From assembly GCA_001695595.3 (NCBI GenBank), contig MBPM02000018.1, positions 868,001-932,000 on the forward strand: DNA of 64,000 bases. The letters are read 5' to 3'. The notes under the pieces were generated by a model that ran no database searches, was not told the origin of the DNA, and saw nothing but the letters and a program-made list of their open reading frames with translations. Source of the DNA: Plasmopara viticola (lineage: Eukaryota > Oomycota > Peronosporomycetes > Peronosporales > Peronosporaceae). Position 1 is the first letter of the stretch; each line of letters begins with the position of its first letter. This document shows, piece after piece, positions 1 through 11,464 of this stretch. The position numbers and the translations under genes were made by a program.

Positions 1-1
1 G

Positions 2-2299
2 TCTTTCAATCATTTTGACAAGAAAAGTAAGGGTATCGTGGCGTACGATGAATTCATGACGGGACTGCGCGAATTAGGTCACGACTTTCTCAGCCTTTCC
101 GATACCGCCATCATCGCTATGGCTAAAACGCTTGACGGCAAGCAACAAAATGGACTCTGTGTCGAAGACTTGATCGCTTTTCTAACAGTTTCGGACGGAA
201 AAAGTAGTCTAGCTTCTAAAACTGAGTCATTGAACACTCGAAATCGCTCGAATGCAAACGTAACTTCGATACAAGAACAACCCTCTGACACTGAATGCTC
301 TCGAACAACAACAGACACTATTCAAGAGATCGAAAGAAAAGTTGAGAATCCGTCATTTCAAGCCGCTCCAAAGAATGGGCTATCACTTGCAGATGGTCTT
401 GCGTGCAATTATACCTTCCACAGTAATCCTGAAATTCGAGCTGTCGAGTTAAAGCTTCGTCAGAGTGCTTTGGAAGCTTATCAGCGAGGTATTTTGCCGC
501 TCCGACTCGTGTCTAGAATTCTAGAAGAAGCTGAAGATCGTCGTGGTCGAATTCCTGGAGGTACCGGTCGCGAACGAAAGAAGCGCAGCGAATTGCTTCG
601 AGTGGAATTTCTTCAAGTCTTGATGGAACTTGGCTTCACGTTGCTTTCTGATCAAGATGAAGATGACGAGATGGAAAATCGTGGAGGAATGTACCAGCAT
701 GTACCAAAAATGAACGATCATTTGTACGCCCGACAAATAGAACGACTGGCACGGTACAGGAAACACGTTAAAAGCGACAGCAACAAAGCCCACAAACAAC
801 TTTTACGTGCTGCCGCTAAGACTACAAAACGTCAACACGACGATGATCAGCAAGCCGAAGACAGTCTTCGTCGGTTTGACGATGAAAAGACGCAATTGTT
901 GCGTGTCTTGTCATATTACCGCGATGGACACAAGAAATCGCTCGTGTATTCGCTCCTTCGTAGACAAGTCACAATTTCTCTCACGCTGTTCCCGTCGTTT
1001 GGCAATCTTTTGTTCTTTGAACTTCCGTTGACAAATCCATTCACTCACAACGATCGTTTCAAGATCGAACTCCTATTACCGTCATCTCGAGACCTTGCAG
1101 TCATCGTGGACCTTGAAATCGTACGCAATAGTGACGAATGGACATTTTATCGGGACAATCTCCCACTTGCCTATGGCAATGTCGTTTCAAACGCTCATAT
1201 TGAAGACGAAATGATTGACGATCACGACGAAGTAGTGCTAGAAGCCAAGGACGAGCTTCAGATTCCATTGCGTCTACGGTGGCTGGATACAAAACCTCGG
1301 CATGCCAATCGAGACGCCACAGTGCCTGTCTCAATTGTCATTAAAAGCTGCTCACTTGGTCACACGGTTGCCCTCTATAAGATTGAGTTGCACCCGCAAC
1401 CGTTTACGTGTCATCGCGTCTTGCGCTTTTCTCATCCTGCGTCGTCCATTTGGCGGTGGAAAGTGAAGTACCCACGTGGCAAATTCATCGTTTGCTTGGA
1501 CCCTAGTGTGGCCATGGAAGAAGTACGGAATGGACAAGACGACCTGTATAATACTGGTCTCGTAAGCTTTAAATGCCGCGTCGGCGACTACCCGGCCTTA
1601 CAAACATTCTTTATTGTACTGTACGACGACCAGTACTATGCACGGGTGTATCAGGTATGGCAGGTTCACATCCAATCGAAACTACGGGTCGATATGCATG
1701 CTATTTTAGGACAGACTGTGCGACATGAGCTCGTGATTAAAGATGATCGAATTATAGCGAATCAAAAAGAACGACGCCATGTGATGTGCTTCACACCAAT
1801 GCACCACCGCAACGTGATGCAATTTCGACCTGCGCAAGTGTTTACACTGGTACCTCAAGCGTTTAATCGCATTGAAGTTGCCTTTTGTACCGTAGAGACT
1901 GGAGCCGACTCGGAGATGGTGGTCCTTGTGAACCTCGTGGATGTCGACACACACGAACTTGTCGGTGCGTGGAGTATTCACGTGACACTCGCTCTTCCTG
2001 TCATTACAAAGACGTACGAACTACGATTGCCAATTGGTCGGGCTGTGCAAAAGAAAATCTCGTACGCAAATCCTTGGGATCAACCGCAGATCATTCGACT
2101 GCGGTCTAGTGCGCCAAAGCTCTTAGTGCCTCGCGAATCTGTGCTACAATTGCCTAGTAATGGTCAAGCTTTCTTGCGACTTGCCTTTGCCGCTCGAGAT
2201 TACCTTAAAGCAGCTTCTCAAGACATTTATTTGTTTATCAACGACAAGCGGACCGACCAGAACGAAGAGTGTTTGCTGTTTCAGGTTACGTATGTGTAA
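2..2299 (+). CDS. NPHP4: Nephrocystin-4-like protein with EF-hand, 5'-truncated by window edge
   Basis: The frame is open from base 2 to a TAA at 2299, so the gene starts outside the window. The first visible residues form an EF-hand loop (D-K-K-S-K-G ending in D-E), which would bind calcium. A charged low-complexity linker follows. The C-terminal half (from about 1000 nt on) has the beta-rich organisation of the nephrocystin-4 C terminus, ending in a typical segment with YANPWDQPQ, LVPRES and YLFINDK, close to the final domain of animal NPHP4. In animals NPHP4 is a structural protein of the ciliary transition zone, partnering NPHP1 and RPGRIP1L; in an oomycete the expected place is the base of the zoospore flagella. 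No intron is seen in the visible part. The N-terminal EF-hand is not part of animal NPHP4 and may be an oomycete addition. The family call is from remembered motifs, not a search. Confidence 0.72.
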   Translation, partial: SFNHFDKKSKGIVAYDEFMTGLRELGHDFLSLSDTAIIAMAKTLDGKQQNGLCVEDLIAFLTVSDGKSSLASKTESLNTRNRSNANVTSIQEQPSDTECSRTTTDTIQEIERKVENPSFQAAPKNGLSLADGLACNYTFHSNPEIRAVELKLRQSALEAYQRGILPLRLVSRILEEAEDRRGRIPGGTGRERKKRSELLRVEFLQVLMELGFTLLSDQDEDDEMENRGGMYQHVPKMNDHLYARQIERLARYRKHVKSDSNKAHKQLLRAAAKTTKRQHDDDQQAEDSLRRFDDEKTQLLRVLSYYRDGHKKSLVYSLLRRQVTISLTLFPSFGNLLFFELPLTNPFTHNDRFKIELLLPSSRDLAVIVDLEIVRNSDEWTFYRDNLPLAYGNVVSNAHIEDEMIDDHDEVVLEAKDELQIPLRLRWLDTKPRHANRDATVPVSIVIKSCSLGHTVALYKIELHPQPFTCHRVLRFSHPASSIWRWKVKYPRGKFIVCLDPSVAMEEVRNGQDDLYNTGLVSFKCRVGDYPALQTFFIVLYDDQYYARVYQVWQVHIQSKLRVDMHAILGQTVRHELVIKDDRIIANQKERRHVMCFTPMHHRNVMQFRPAQVFTLVPQAFNRIEVAFCTVETGADSEMVVLVNLVDVDTHELVGAWSIHVTLALPVITKTYELRLPIGRAVQKKISYANPWDQPQIIRLRSSAPKLLVPRESVLQLPSNGQAFLRLAFAARDYLKAASQDIYLFINDKRTDQNEECLLFQVTYV

Positions 2300-2540
2300 T
2301 ACACAGATTATTCTTTCGCGAAACAATGATTGTGATATTTGAGCTTGAGATTTCTTTAGTATAGATTAGGCTGTAAGAGCAAATATAAAATAATGATGAC
2401 ACACATATTTTACCACATCGATACTATTAATACGTGTCTTCTAGAATACGATCACATTGGCCACCGTATGTTCACCCTGTCAGGAAAAATCTATACTTGG
2501 TTTCGAACCATCTCATTTCTCTTATTCAGCAGTCGATCGT

Positions 2541-2614
2541 CATTATGCTCACCAATCCAATAGAAATACGCCTCGATCATTATGCTCACCAATCCAATAA
2601 AAATATCGCCTCTA
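2541..2614. repeat. Two-copy tandem repeat, 37-bp unit
   Basis: The unit begins cattatgctcaccaatccaa at 2541 and recurs at 2578 with only a few differences. It lies 240 nt downstream of the nephrocystin-like stop codon in non-coding sequence. No function can be assigned. Confidence 0.7.
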
Positions 2615-2905
2615 TTAACTTCAAATAATTTATCGATTAAACTCTTGAGAAGGCGTAGCTTTTTTTGTCAGATAGGATTATTGACTTAAATCATAGCATC
2701 AAGCTCCACATCGTGGCAACTGCTTGCTTCGTATGTTCACATGTTCTTCATAGTAGCCATCCAATACATCACCACACGCGTATCCCGCACTTCACCCATA
2801 TAAGCACCTGCCTTACTGTGTGGTAGTCCTCAAAGCATTACCCCTCGTACAGCTCGATTGCCACCTCACGTTCGGCGTAAGTTTTGCGCCGTGCGGAATT
2901 AGATC

Positions 2906-3280
2906 TCAGCTGCCACCTGATTGAGCAACTTTTCGATAGTTTCGCACGCCTCTAGTGAGCCGGTGCAGAAAATTGCGAACTTCGAACTTGGCCAGCATCC
3001 GTCGGGTCTGACGAATGTGCTCTAGCATGTGACGCAATAAAAAGTTCAGAGCCCCGACAAACGTACCACATACGTGACAATACGATCTATGCAGATATCG
3101 CCGCCAAAATGACGATCTTTGCAATCTTTTGCCGCTAATGCAACTGATGCAGCGGCCTTTCTTTCTGCTGAAACGGGCAATTGCGTCAATGATGACGCAG
3201 CCTTCATCATGGCGCCCACATTCGTACCCTAGAGATAGAGCTGAACTTGCCGCACCCAGACATAAATACGATTCCGTCAA
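2906..3280 (-). pseudogene. Cys-rich coding-like fragment, no start codon
   Basis: An open frame of about 125 codons on the minus strand ends with TGA at 2906 but has no ATG in a usable place and is closed upstream by TAA. It reads like protein: a CISCISG motif is followed about 25 residues later by CHVCG, suggesting a zinc-binding knuckle pair, then a helical basic stretch (RHMLEHIRQTRRMLAKF). It could be the last exon of an unrecognised gene or a remnant of a zinc-finger gene. The rest of the 2300-3681 interval holds only the tandem repeat and nothing else recognisable. Confidence 0.25.
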
Positions 3281-3681
3281 ATACGCGACGTCATAGTCGC
3301 GGTGTAAACTTATTTGGACTTAACGTGTTGAACTCGTAGGGAATTAGATGATACCCCTAAGTAATGGACTTTATATTTTTCAGTACTTCTACATCGAGCA
3401 CAAATTCTCGGGGCCTTAGGACATTTTTCCACAAAATCTGAGCAGTTCCTACCTCACATAAAGCAGGCCTGTCTGCCGACAAAGACCACACTCTGCTGCC
3501 AGACGTGGTCCGTTTTGACGATTTCGCCGGTTCCTAGTTCGTAAGGGTTTAGATTGTCCATAGCAGAAAGATGCAAGGCACAATCTACCTTAATAATTAG
3601 ACAGGTAGAATGTAATAGTGTCACAGATCAATTCCGTAACTGAATTACTTTAAGGTGGTGTTTATTAACTGTTTCTTGCCG

Positions 3682-5540
3682 TCATTGCCTTTCCTGTTGA
3701 GCTGCCTGGGAGATGAGATGACTCGGTGCGTCAGCAAAGTAGGTTTGCAAAATGAATGCGCGTGACAAAAGGGGCTCAATCTCGTTTTCGACCCAGTCTT
3801 TTGTCGGCAAGCTTTGCAAAAAGAGAACAAGGTCTTGAAATTCGAGCGTCTTGAGTGTATCCCCAAACGTCATGAGAATGGCAGCGCAAACGTACACATG
3901 AAAGCTTTCAAAGCCAGAGTCTTCGCACAAATATGTATCCCAAATTCGTACAATACCATTGAGTGGGAGTTCGCGCATTAACAGACAATTCATCCAACGG
4001 AACGCAAACTGCACGAATTGAACATTTTCACGCTCCACGATATGCTCAAAGAGGTCCGAGTCGCACCTGTGAACAAGTTCCTCCATCCGCTGCACCATCC
4101 GCTGAAGGCCCGGCTGAGCAAATGTGTAGTGATCTTGAATGTCATCAAGAAGCTTTGTCAAGCACCAGTAGCTGTCTGCCTCAACAACTTGCAAATTTTC
4201 ATTCGACACTTTTGACAAGTCACACGTCTGGGGATCCTCTGCGCACCAAACGACGCAACATTTTTATCATTATGAGGCACAATACAAAAGCAAAGCTTTC
4301 AACGCAATATCACTTACCGATAAAAGCCGAAAGAAAAACGACCAAAAATGGCGTCATGAGGTCGTTGATACCTTGCACGTAGCCACTCGCGGGGTGTCGG
4401 ATTGCCCAAATGTAAAGAACGCGTTCCATCGACTATTCACCAAAACCGAACAACCTGAGTCATTATCGCGCATTGATTCATTATTTACATCATAGTAGTA
4501 GTCACCTGGTGTATGCGCTCACTTTGAAACAGTCGTACGTCAGCATTAGTGCGTGGAATATCGACGAGAATCTGCCGTAACGTCGTTTGCTCTCGTGTCC
4601 CCCGATCCGTATCGGGAATGTAATAATATTGTTGAAGTAATTCAACGTACTCTTGACGCTTTCGCTCCAACATAGCCTCCCGTCGATCCTTTTTTGACGG
4701 CATATATCTCTACACCGCGAAAAATAACCCAGATTAGTAAATTGCAAAAGGTAAACTCATTTTTAAGCAAGTAATCTACATACCAATAGTAGTCGCCAGA
4801 CCGTAGGTCGATAATTTGTAGGAATACCACCCCAGCTAAGTTTGCGAAGCTGGTCCAGATCAACAACTTCCTTTGCCAGTAATTGCTCGAACTGCATGTA
4901 GCGTAATTTTCCCGATGCATTACGTGAGGACAGACCTGACGCGATTGCAGTCTCTTCGTGTAAGATCTCGGGCACCTCTTGTTCTATTTCATCTTCATGC
5001 AACGAATGATGATTCCGATCATGAACATTTATGGATCTAAACGTCATGTCATCACTATCGCTACCCGCGGCTGACACGCTTCGTAGACGCGGCGAGACCG
5101 AGTCGTTAGAGGATGAATGGATCCTGTCATTGCACAACAAATCACAATGAGCATTTATTGTATAAATACAACTCATATACGCACCTTGCAGGGGCCGGTG
5201 AGGGCGTTGCCCACACTGGCGGTAATTGGCCCGTATTCACTTCCTTCACTGATCCCGGCAAAGCCTGTGGCTTTTGATGCGCCGAAATCTTGCTCTTTCC
5301 CCGTGAAAAAAAGCCCGACGTTGCTGTATTGCTGAGATTAGCAGCTGTCACACGCTCCTTTTGCTTCTGTGCGAACTTATGCAATGCAGACTTGAACGGG
5401 TTTGATGTTGTCTCATGCGGAGGAAACTAATTAGGAATGATACGATAGCCAAAGTCAGACACGAACTATCAAGCATAAGCATCAATAACTAGTAGACGCA
5501 CCATATCGTCACTAGATAGATTGTTTGTTGTAGCTTCCAT
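3682..5540 (-). CDS. TBC-domain Rab GTPase-activating protein, TBC1D22 type (six exons)
   Basis: Proposed exons on the minus strand: 5540-5502, 5426-5185, 5123-4784, 4709-4506, 4432-4318 and 4238-3682, with GT-AG introns of 75, 61, 74, 73 and 79 nt. The join gives 498 residues in one frame, close to the roughly 500 of animal TBC1D22A/B. The TBC domain starts at the RKLSWGGIP motif, where W-R-L-L-L follows; the Q-finger region reads SGYVQGINDL (exon 5) and the domain ends with NGIVRIWDTYL. Each splice junction restores family-typical text, for example VVFLSAF joined to EDPQTCD. TBC proteins stimulate GTP hydrolysis on Rab GTPases in membrane traffic, and TBC1D22 is associated with the Golgi in animals. 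In the domain the arginine-finger motif would be the IPTNYRPTVW segment. The ATG at 5540 is the first in frame after a stop, but see the upstream coding-like stretch at 5541-5833. Confidence 0.85.
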
Positions 5541-5833
5541 CTTTTGCAAAAAGAGTTGGCCGTTGCTGCTAATGTGTCGAGCTCACGGCAAAGATCTTTC
5601 CTGGACAGCGAGCAATACTAGTATTTGCATATTATATTGGACACGATGATCGCGCGATAGTACTTACTCTGCGTCGAACACGTTAACGAGTTCCAAACGC
5701 TTTTCCGACCGTCTGGTGAAAGTGGTGTGGTGGACACAAATAAGTGAATGCTATGTTTTAATTGCGGTTTCATATATTCAACATCGCCATCGAGTCTATG
5801 ATGTAACTTAAAGTCTCCGTTGACCGTCTGCAA
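5541..5833 (-). other. Coding-like sequence upstream of the TBC gene
   Basis: Upstream of the predicted TBC start the minus strand stays protein-like. A frame read through the region just before the ATG gives SRKDLCRELDTLAATAN and then goes out of phase with the ATG frame at a run of five T. Farther upstream an open frame of 71 codons contains a GTAAGT donor at about 5670. These could be 5' exons of the TBC gene separated by a one-base homopolymer frameshift, or remnants of a longer N terminus. No certain model could be built. From 5834 to 6820 I see no gene. Confidence 0.3.
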
Positions 5834-6820
5834 TTTTAAAGCTCACTGACAGTGTTGCTCTAAATTAGCCAACATTAGTATGATCCGACACACCGCTAAT
5901 AGTATTAGTGTTGTTTTCCTGCACGTAGATGATAGGCTTTTTTTAGCAATGTGGCTTCGGAGCTGACCGACGAATGTATATGTAATTATGTTGGCATGTC
6001 GTCATCTTGGAGTAAAGTTGACAATAATGTGCAGAACGAATTTGGAAGGATAGTAGCTAATTGTTTTTAATTAATGAACCTGGTAGATGCCAAGATAAAA
6101 CATGAGATATTTTTTTGCTTTTTGTAAGTACACGTCGACGGCGAACCGCTCCGATCTCGCCAAAGGTGTCAGTCTCATTGCGTGATATTTTGAGCAATTG
6201 AGTCGTCCAGTTTTTAAAATTTATTTGATCGGGTGCTTGATTTCCTTATGCAAAAGGTTGAAATGGGATTCTCTGACTGTCAAGCGAAAAAAGATGTACT
6301 CTATCTCGAACTTTGCTCCGATGCAGCTTTTGGTAGTAATAGAAAACCGAATCGGTTTACCAAATATGTGCTTTTTCGATCAAAGTTGCATTGTGTATTG
6401 CAACACTCACGACACATTGATCACTGTATTCATGAGCAAGTTTAGCGCGAAATCTTTCGATTACAATATTGTGCCACAGAAATTATGATAGCAGACTTTT
6501 TTGCTAAGCCTATCGCTTATCTCGACTTTGTATCTGCCGGTGGGATCGAGTACAGCTCGGCACATGCATTGGAACTTGGCGCGCACCATTTCGAAGTAGT
6601 GCAGCTACTGTAATTTACTTAGCTTTTGCACAAGTTTACTTTTCATATTCGCATTTAAATTTCCCCCTTTGCGGTATTGTTTTCAAAATATTCCTCAAAT
6701 TCCCTTCCAATCTGCTCATCTCGTTTAGCAGGTTTCTTTGGGAATCTTTCGGCTTTGCCACGCGGCACATTACTTTGAGGTTCCAGAAGAGAAAGACTGG
6801 AGTGTAAATAGCCATCAGAC

Positions 6821-9800
6821 ATGGCGGACGACGGCTTTCGTTATGAGCTCGAGACGCCCGAGGCCGTGCTTAAGCACTTAGATGTCACAGAGGAGAAGGG
6901 TCTGAGCACGATCGAAGTAAACAAACGCCGAGCTTTGCATGGTTACAATGAGCTGGATAAAGAAGAGGGTAAGCCTCTCTGGAAGCTCGTGCTGGAGCAA
7001 TTTGACGACTCGCTCGTCAAGATTCTTCTAGGTGCTGCTATCGTGTCCTTTTTTCTTGCAGTGATTGAAGATGGAGGCGAGGAAGGCATTGGCGCCTTTG
7101 TCGAGCCACTGGTGATCTTGGTGATCCTTTTATTGAACGCTTTCGTAGGCGTGTGGCAAGAGTCGAACGCTGAGGCTGCGCTAGAGGCCTTGAAAGAATT
7201 ACAACCCGAGAATGCACGAGTTATGCGCGACGGCGAGATGGTTACATTGCCTGCGCGGGAGCTCGTACCCGGTGACGTGGTCGAGATTCGCGTGGGCGAC
7301 AAAGTACCCGCAGATTTGCGGCTATTGTCAATGAAAACGACGGCCATTCGTGTGGAACAGGCACAGATGACGGGGGAATCTACGTCGGTGAACAAAGACA
7401 TTGATGCGTTGCCTCTTGGCACTGAGAACATTATTCAGGCAAAGACAAACATGCTGTTTGCCGCTACCGTGGTCGTCAATGGATTAGGCTCCGGTGTCGT
7501 AACTGAGATTGGTATGAAAACAGAGATTGGGAAGATTCAACTATCGGTCCAAGAAGCTTCGAAAGACGAAGAAGACACGCCATTGACCAAGAAACTCGAC
7601 GAATTTGGCGAGTTGTTGTCCAAAGTGATTGCTGTCGTGTGCATTGTCGTGTGGATCATCAACTACAAGAACTTTTTCGACCCCATGTATGGCTCGGCTT
7701 TCAAAGGATGCATTTACTACTTTAAGATTGCAGTTGCATTGGCGGTTGCTGCCATTCCGGAAGGCCTTCCAGCTGTTATTACAACGTGTTTAGCGCTTGG
7801 GACACGGAAAATGGCCAAAAAGAACGCGATAGTACGCAAATTACCGTCAGTGGAGACTCTAGGTTGTACGACCGTCATCTGTTCGGACAAAACGGGTACT
7901 TTGACGACCAACGAAATGTCGTGTGTAACGTTTTCGCACCTTGGAAAAACAGAGACAGACCTTATCACGTACGATGTAGAAGGACACACGTACGCTCCAA
8001 TTGGCAAGATTGAAGGTGCACCACTGGGTCAATTTAAGGCCGTGACGTCCCTTGCGACGGTCTGTTCGCTCTGTAACGAGTCGACAATTGAATACCGCGA
8101 TGGAAAGTACGTGCGAATTGGCGAGCCTACTGAAGCGGCGCTTAAGGTGCTGGTCGAGAAGATTGGATTTCCGCACGATGACGTGAAACAGGGTGAGATG
8201 CAGACTCTGCGTGCTTCCAATCCGACCAAAGCAGTCCAATTTTGTAACAATTTTCTGGCCGAACAGAACAAGAAATTGGCCGTGCTCGAGTTCTCGCGGG
8301 ATCGAAAGTCGATGTCGGTCCTTTGTGCAAAAGCGAGCGTGTTATCGCAACGTGCGACTCGCTCGACGACGTCGCATCAAAATGTACTGCTTGTCAAAGG
8401 CGCTCCCGAAGGATTAATTGATCGTTGTACCCATGTGGAGCTCGGCGATGGCACGGTGAAGCCATTGACGGACGCTGGTCGCCAGGTATTGTTGGCTCAA
8501 GTATCGAGTTTGGCCCGCAAGTCGCTGCGTTGTCTTGCGCTCGCAAAGAAGGAAGATATGGGAGAGTTAGCATCATACGACGGAGACCGCCATCATCCGG
8601 CGCACAAAAAGTTGGAGTGTACTGACAACTTCGCTGCAATCGAGTCGGGCTTGACGTTTATCGGACTCGCGAGCATGCTGGACCCTCCGCGTCCGGAGGT
8701 GCGCCCAATGATTGGAATGTGCCACACGGCTGGCATTCGTGTCATTTGCATTACGGGTGACAACAAGCTGACGGCGGAGAGTATTTGCCGCAAAATTGGC
8801 ATTTTTGACGAAGGTGACGACTTGTCGACACGATCATTTACGGGTGCCGAATTCTTTGCATTGCCACAAGAAGAGCGTAATGCGCACTTGTCAGCTGGTC
8901 ATGGAATGGTCTTTTCTCGCACAGAACCCAAGCACAAGCAGCAATTGGTCAAGATGTTGAAGCAGCTTGGTGAAGTCACAGCTATGACTGGTGACGGTGT
9001 GAATGATGCGCCTGCACTAAAACAGGCGGATATTGGTATTGCCATGGGCATCACCGGAACCGAGGTTGCCAAAGAGGCGGCAGACATGGTCTTAGCGGAC
9101 GACAACTTTGCGACGATCGTAGCTGCCGTCGAAGAAGGACGTGCCATTTACAACAACATGCAGGCGTTTATTCGATACTTGATTTCTTCCAACATTGGTG
9201 AAGTAGCCGCGATCTTTTTGACGGCTGCTTTTGGTCTTCCGGAGGGTTTAATCCCCGTGCAGCTTTTGTGGGTGAACCTTGTGACGGATGGTCCTCCTGC
9301 CACGGCTTTAGGGTTCAATCCGCCGGACGTTGACATTATGAAGAAACCGCCGCGTCGTAGTGATGACGCTTTGATTACCGGCTGGGTATTTTTGCGGTAC
9401 ATGATTGTAGGCATCTACGTGGGCTTTGCGTGTGTCGGTGTATTTGCGTACTGGTACATGTACTACGAAGCGTCGGGGGATGGCCACACGCTCATTACAT
9501 TTCACCAGTTGACACATTGGACAAAATGCCACGAGTGGGAGGATTTCACAGTCAACAATTTTGACGGCATGGATTTTTCGTCGGACCCTTGCCGTTACTT
9601 CACTGACGGTAAGAAGACGGCTTCGACGCTCTCACTTTCAGTGTTAGTGGCGATTGAGATGTTTAATGCTTTGAATGCGCTCTCGGAAGACGGCAGTCTG
9701 GTCACGATGCCACCGTGGGCAAACCCGTACTTGATCATCGCCATGTTTGTCTCGTTCGCCATGCACTTTGTAATTCTATACGTGGATATTCTCGCAAACA

Positions 9801-9961
9801 CGTTTAGCGTCATCCCATTGGACTTGAAGGAGTGGCTCGTGGTACTTACGTTTTCACTGCCAGTAATTCTCATTGACGAAGGGCTGAAATTTATTGGCCG
9901 TCGTATGCACGCGCGCGAGCTGAAGCAGCGTATGGACGAGTGGGAGAAGAAGACCCAGTAG
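6821..9961 (+). CDS. SERCA-type P-type Ca2+-transporting ATPase (P2A)
   Basis: Intronless, 1046 residues, in the size range of animal and plant SERCA pumps (about 1000). It pumps calcium from the cytosol into the endoplasmic reticulum at the cost of ATP. Visible landmarks in order: the actuator motif TGES near residue 185; the M4 calcium-site motif PEGLP near 312; the phosphorylation site SDKTGTLTT near 354 (Asp phosphorylated); a nucleotide-binding KGAPEG near 527; the hinge motif [12 protein letters not shown] near 723; and paired hydrophobic helices through the C terminus. The M6 segment [13 protein letters not shown] carries the Asn, Thr and Asp ligands typical of two-site P2A pumps. The start is the ATG in the context gacATGgcg, followed at once by the charged N-terminal helix of the family. 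The C terminus ends in a basic and acidic tail without a clear calmodulin site. There is no dilysine motif at the very end (ends KKTQ). The interval 9962-10968 holds no gene I can support. Confidence 0.95.
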   Translation: MADDGFRYELETPEAVLKHLDVTEEKGLSTIEVNKRRALHGYNELDKEEGKPLWKLVLEQFDDSLVKILLGAAIVSFFLAVIEDGGEEGIGAFVEPLVILVILLLNAFVGVWQESNAEAALEALKELQPENARVMRDGEMVTLPARELVPGDVVEIRVGDKVPADLRLLSMKTTAIRVEQAQMTGESTSVNKDIDALPLGTENIIQAKTNMLFAATVVVNGLGSGVVTEIGMKTEIGKIQLSVQEASKDEEDTPLTKKLDEFGELLSKVIAVVCIVVWIINYKNFFDPMYGSAFKGCIYYFKIAVALAVAAIPEGLPAVITTCLALGTRKMAKKNAIVRKLPSVETLGCTTVICSDKTGTLTTNEMSCVTFSHLGKTETDLITYDVEGHTYAPIGKIEGAPLGQFKAVTSLATVCSLCNESTIEYRDGKYVRIGEPTEAALKVLVEKIGFPHDDVKQGEMQTLRASNPTKAVQFCNNFLAEQNKKLAVLEFSRDRKSMSVLCAKASVLSQRATRSTTSHQNVLLVKGAPEGLIDRCTHVELGDGTVKPLTDAGRQVLLAQVSSLARKSLRCLALAKKEDMGELASYDGDRHHPAHKKLECTDNFAAIESGLTFIGLASMLDPPRPEVRPMIGMCHTAGIRVICITGDNKLTAESICRKIGIFDEGDDLSTRSFTGAEFFALPQEERNAHLSAGHGMVFSRTEPKHKQQLVKMLKQLGEVTAMTGDGVNDAPALKQADIGIAMGITGTEVAKEAADMVLADDNFATIVAAVEEGRAIYNNMQAFIRYLISSNIGEVAAIFLTAAFGLPEGLIPVQLLWVNLVTDGPPATALGFNPPDVDIMKKPPRRSDDALITGWVFLRYMIVGIYVGFACVGVFAYWYMYYEASGDGHTLITFHQLTHWTKCHEWEDFTVNNFDGMDFSSDPCRYFTDGKKTASTLSLSVLVAIEMFNALNALSEDGSLVTMPPWANPYLIIAMFVSFAMHFVILYVDILANTFSVIPLDLKEWLVVLTFSLPVILIDEGLKFIGRRMHARELKQRMDEWEKKTQ

Positions 9962-10968
9962 AAGGATTGTAGCAGGAAGGTGCCCGATTGTTCGCTAGGC
10001 GTCGATGTGATGACAGAAAAGTTGCCGATAGTTTGCAAGAGTGGATTATGCGGTAGATTTCGTCTTTGCAGCGTTGAGCTTGGATTTTGTTGATGGTGCA
10101 TGCTAGAGAAGGCATTATTAGAAAAAATACAAAAGAAAAAACAGAATCCTCTTCATTGATTGAATTAGCAAGAAACGTTATTTAATTGGAGCTCTTTGCG
10201 CAAAAGTTCTACAGCGGCTCTAATCGGAGATACAGCTCAAAGATTGTGACCTCGTCACAAACTTCAACAAGTCTAAATTGAGACAACCGCCGCTCATCGT
10301 ACGTCAGTTTCGGCCCGATCTATCCGCCATGTCGCCCGCCACTTAGCGCTTGACCTTCACGCTAGCGCAACCGTGGTTCAAGAGGCTGATTAGTTGGCAT
10401 CTGAGCCGCAGCCGCTCATGGTGCTCTTACTTGGTTAAAAGTCGCCTGATTTAACTTGTCCCAGGTGGTAATCATAAACCCAAGGGCATAAAGCAAAGAC
10501 AATACGAACAGGTTCCAGAGATAAGCTCGTCCGTTTCATGGGCGGCTGTTTTGGTTTTAAACATCTATCCACTAGTTCGCCGCTGTTTGTGCGGCTTACT
10601 GGTGCCCATTAGCACCAGCCTTTGTAGGCTACTCAACGTTTGCAGTCTCGCACAATCACCAGGGCTGATCATTACCTTGCCTTGTCGCGTAAAAGCCCCA
10701 GCAGAAGAAGAATATGAAGCGCCAATTGCCAATCGCTGGAATAACGGATGTTGGAAATCTTTCCTCAATAAAGCATCGCACTAAAATAATTCCATTTTAT
10801 GCACTTTAAAAAACGGCCGCTACAGTAACGCATCTATAGAGCCAAACATTACTGCTTTCTTTTTAGTCACTTTAAATAATATACATATTTCCTAGTTGCT
10901 TTCACTTTTTCCTACAAGATGAAATATATATGTCAGGCTTGAGGACATCGAAACTCTGATGGCTGAGT

Positions 10969-11037
10969 ATGGCGGCAGCAGTGGCTAAGCTAGGGGGCAA
11001 AGCTGCACGTTTTGCGTGGAAATGCAAAATTGATGCA
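10969..11037 (+). other. Possible orphan first exon (23 codons plus GTAAGT donor)
   Basis: An ATG at 10969 opens a short Ala/Lys-rich frame (MAAAVAKLGGKAARFAWK...) that runs directly into a strong GTAAGT donor at 11038. It looks like the amino end of a mitochondrial-targeted or small basic protein. No acceptor leads to a convincing second exon before 11465, so it may be a chance frame or a remnant. Confidence 0.22.
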
Positions 11038-11464
11038 GTAAGTTTTGGATAGACGTTTTCGTAGCGTTGCCAAGCTGAACCATCTCCTTCCTCCCTCGCA
11101 CGCCAGCAACATTGCTCATCAGATTAGATCAATAAGCTCTCAATTAGAATTTCTGTATGCATTTCGTGGTAAAAAGTATCGAAACTTCCGATAAAATCAG
11201 ACAGGGACATACTAAAAAAAACAAAATTTTAGACTACACCGAATTGGGTCGTTAAGTATATCAGTACTTTATTGTAATAATAGTATCGACTGCACTGTAC
11301 TTGTTAGGTTCGATCCAATTCGCCCTTTCTCCTCGAAAGCCTGCGGGTTAATGGCTCAGTCGTCAATTCAGGAGCTTCTACATAAGTGTAATTAGGATCC
11401 ATCACGACTCAGTACAAGGCAGAGCATCCCAGGCCTGCTCCATTTGAACACCAACGACGACTCA

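Noticed and set aside
11241..11321. tRNA-like arrangement (gaattgg ... ccaattc with a ggttcgatcc box)
   Set aside because: The T-arm cannot pair when the box is placed correctly, and there is no credible A box or anticodon stem.
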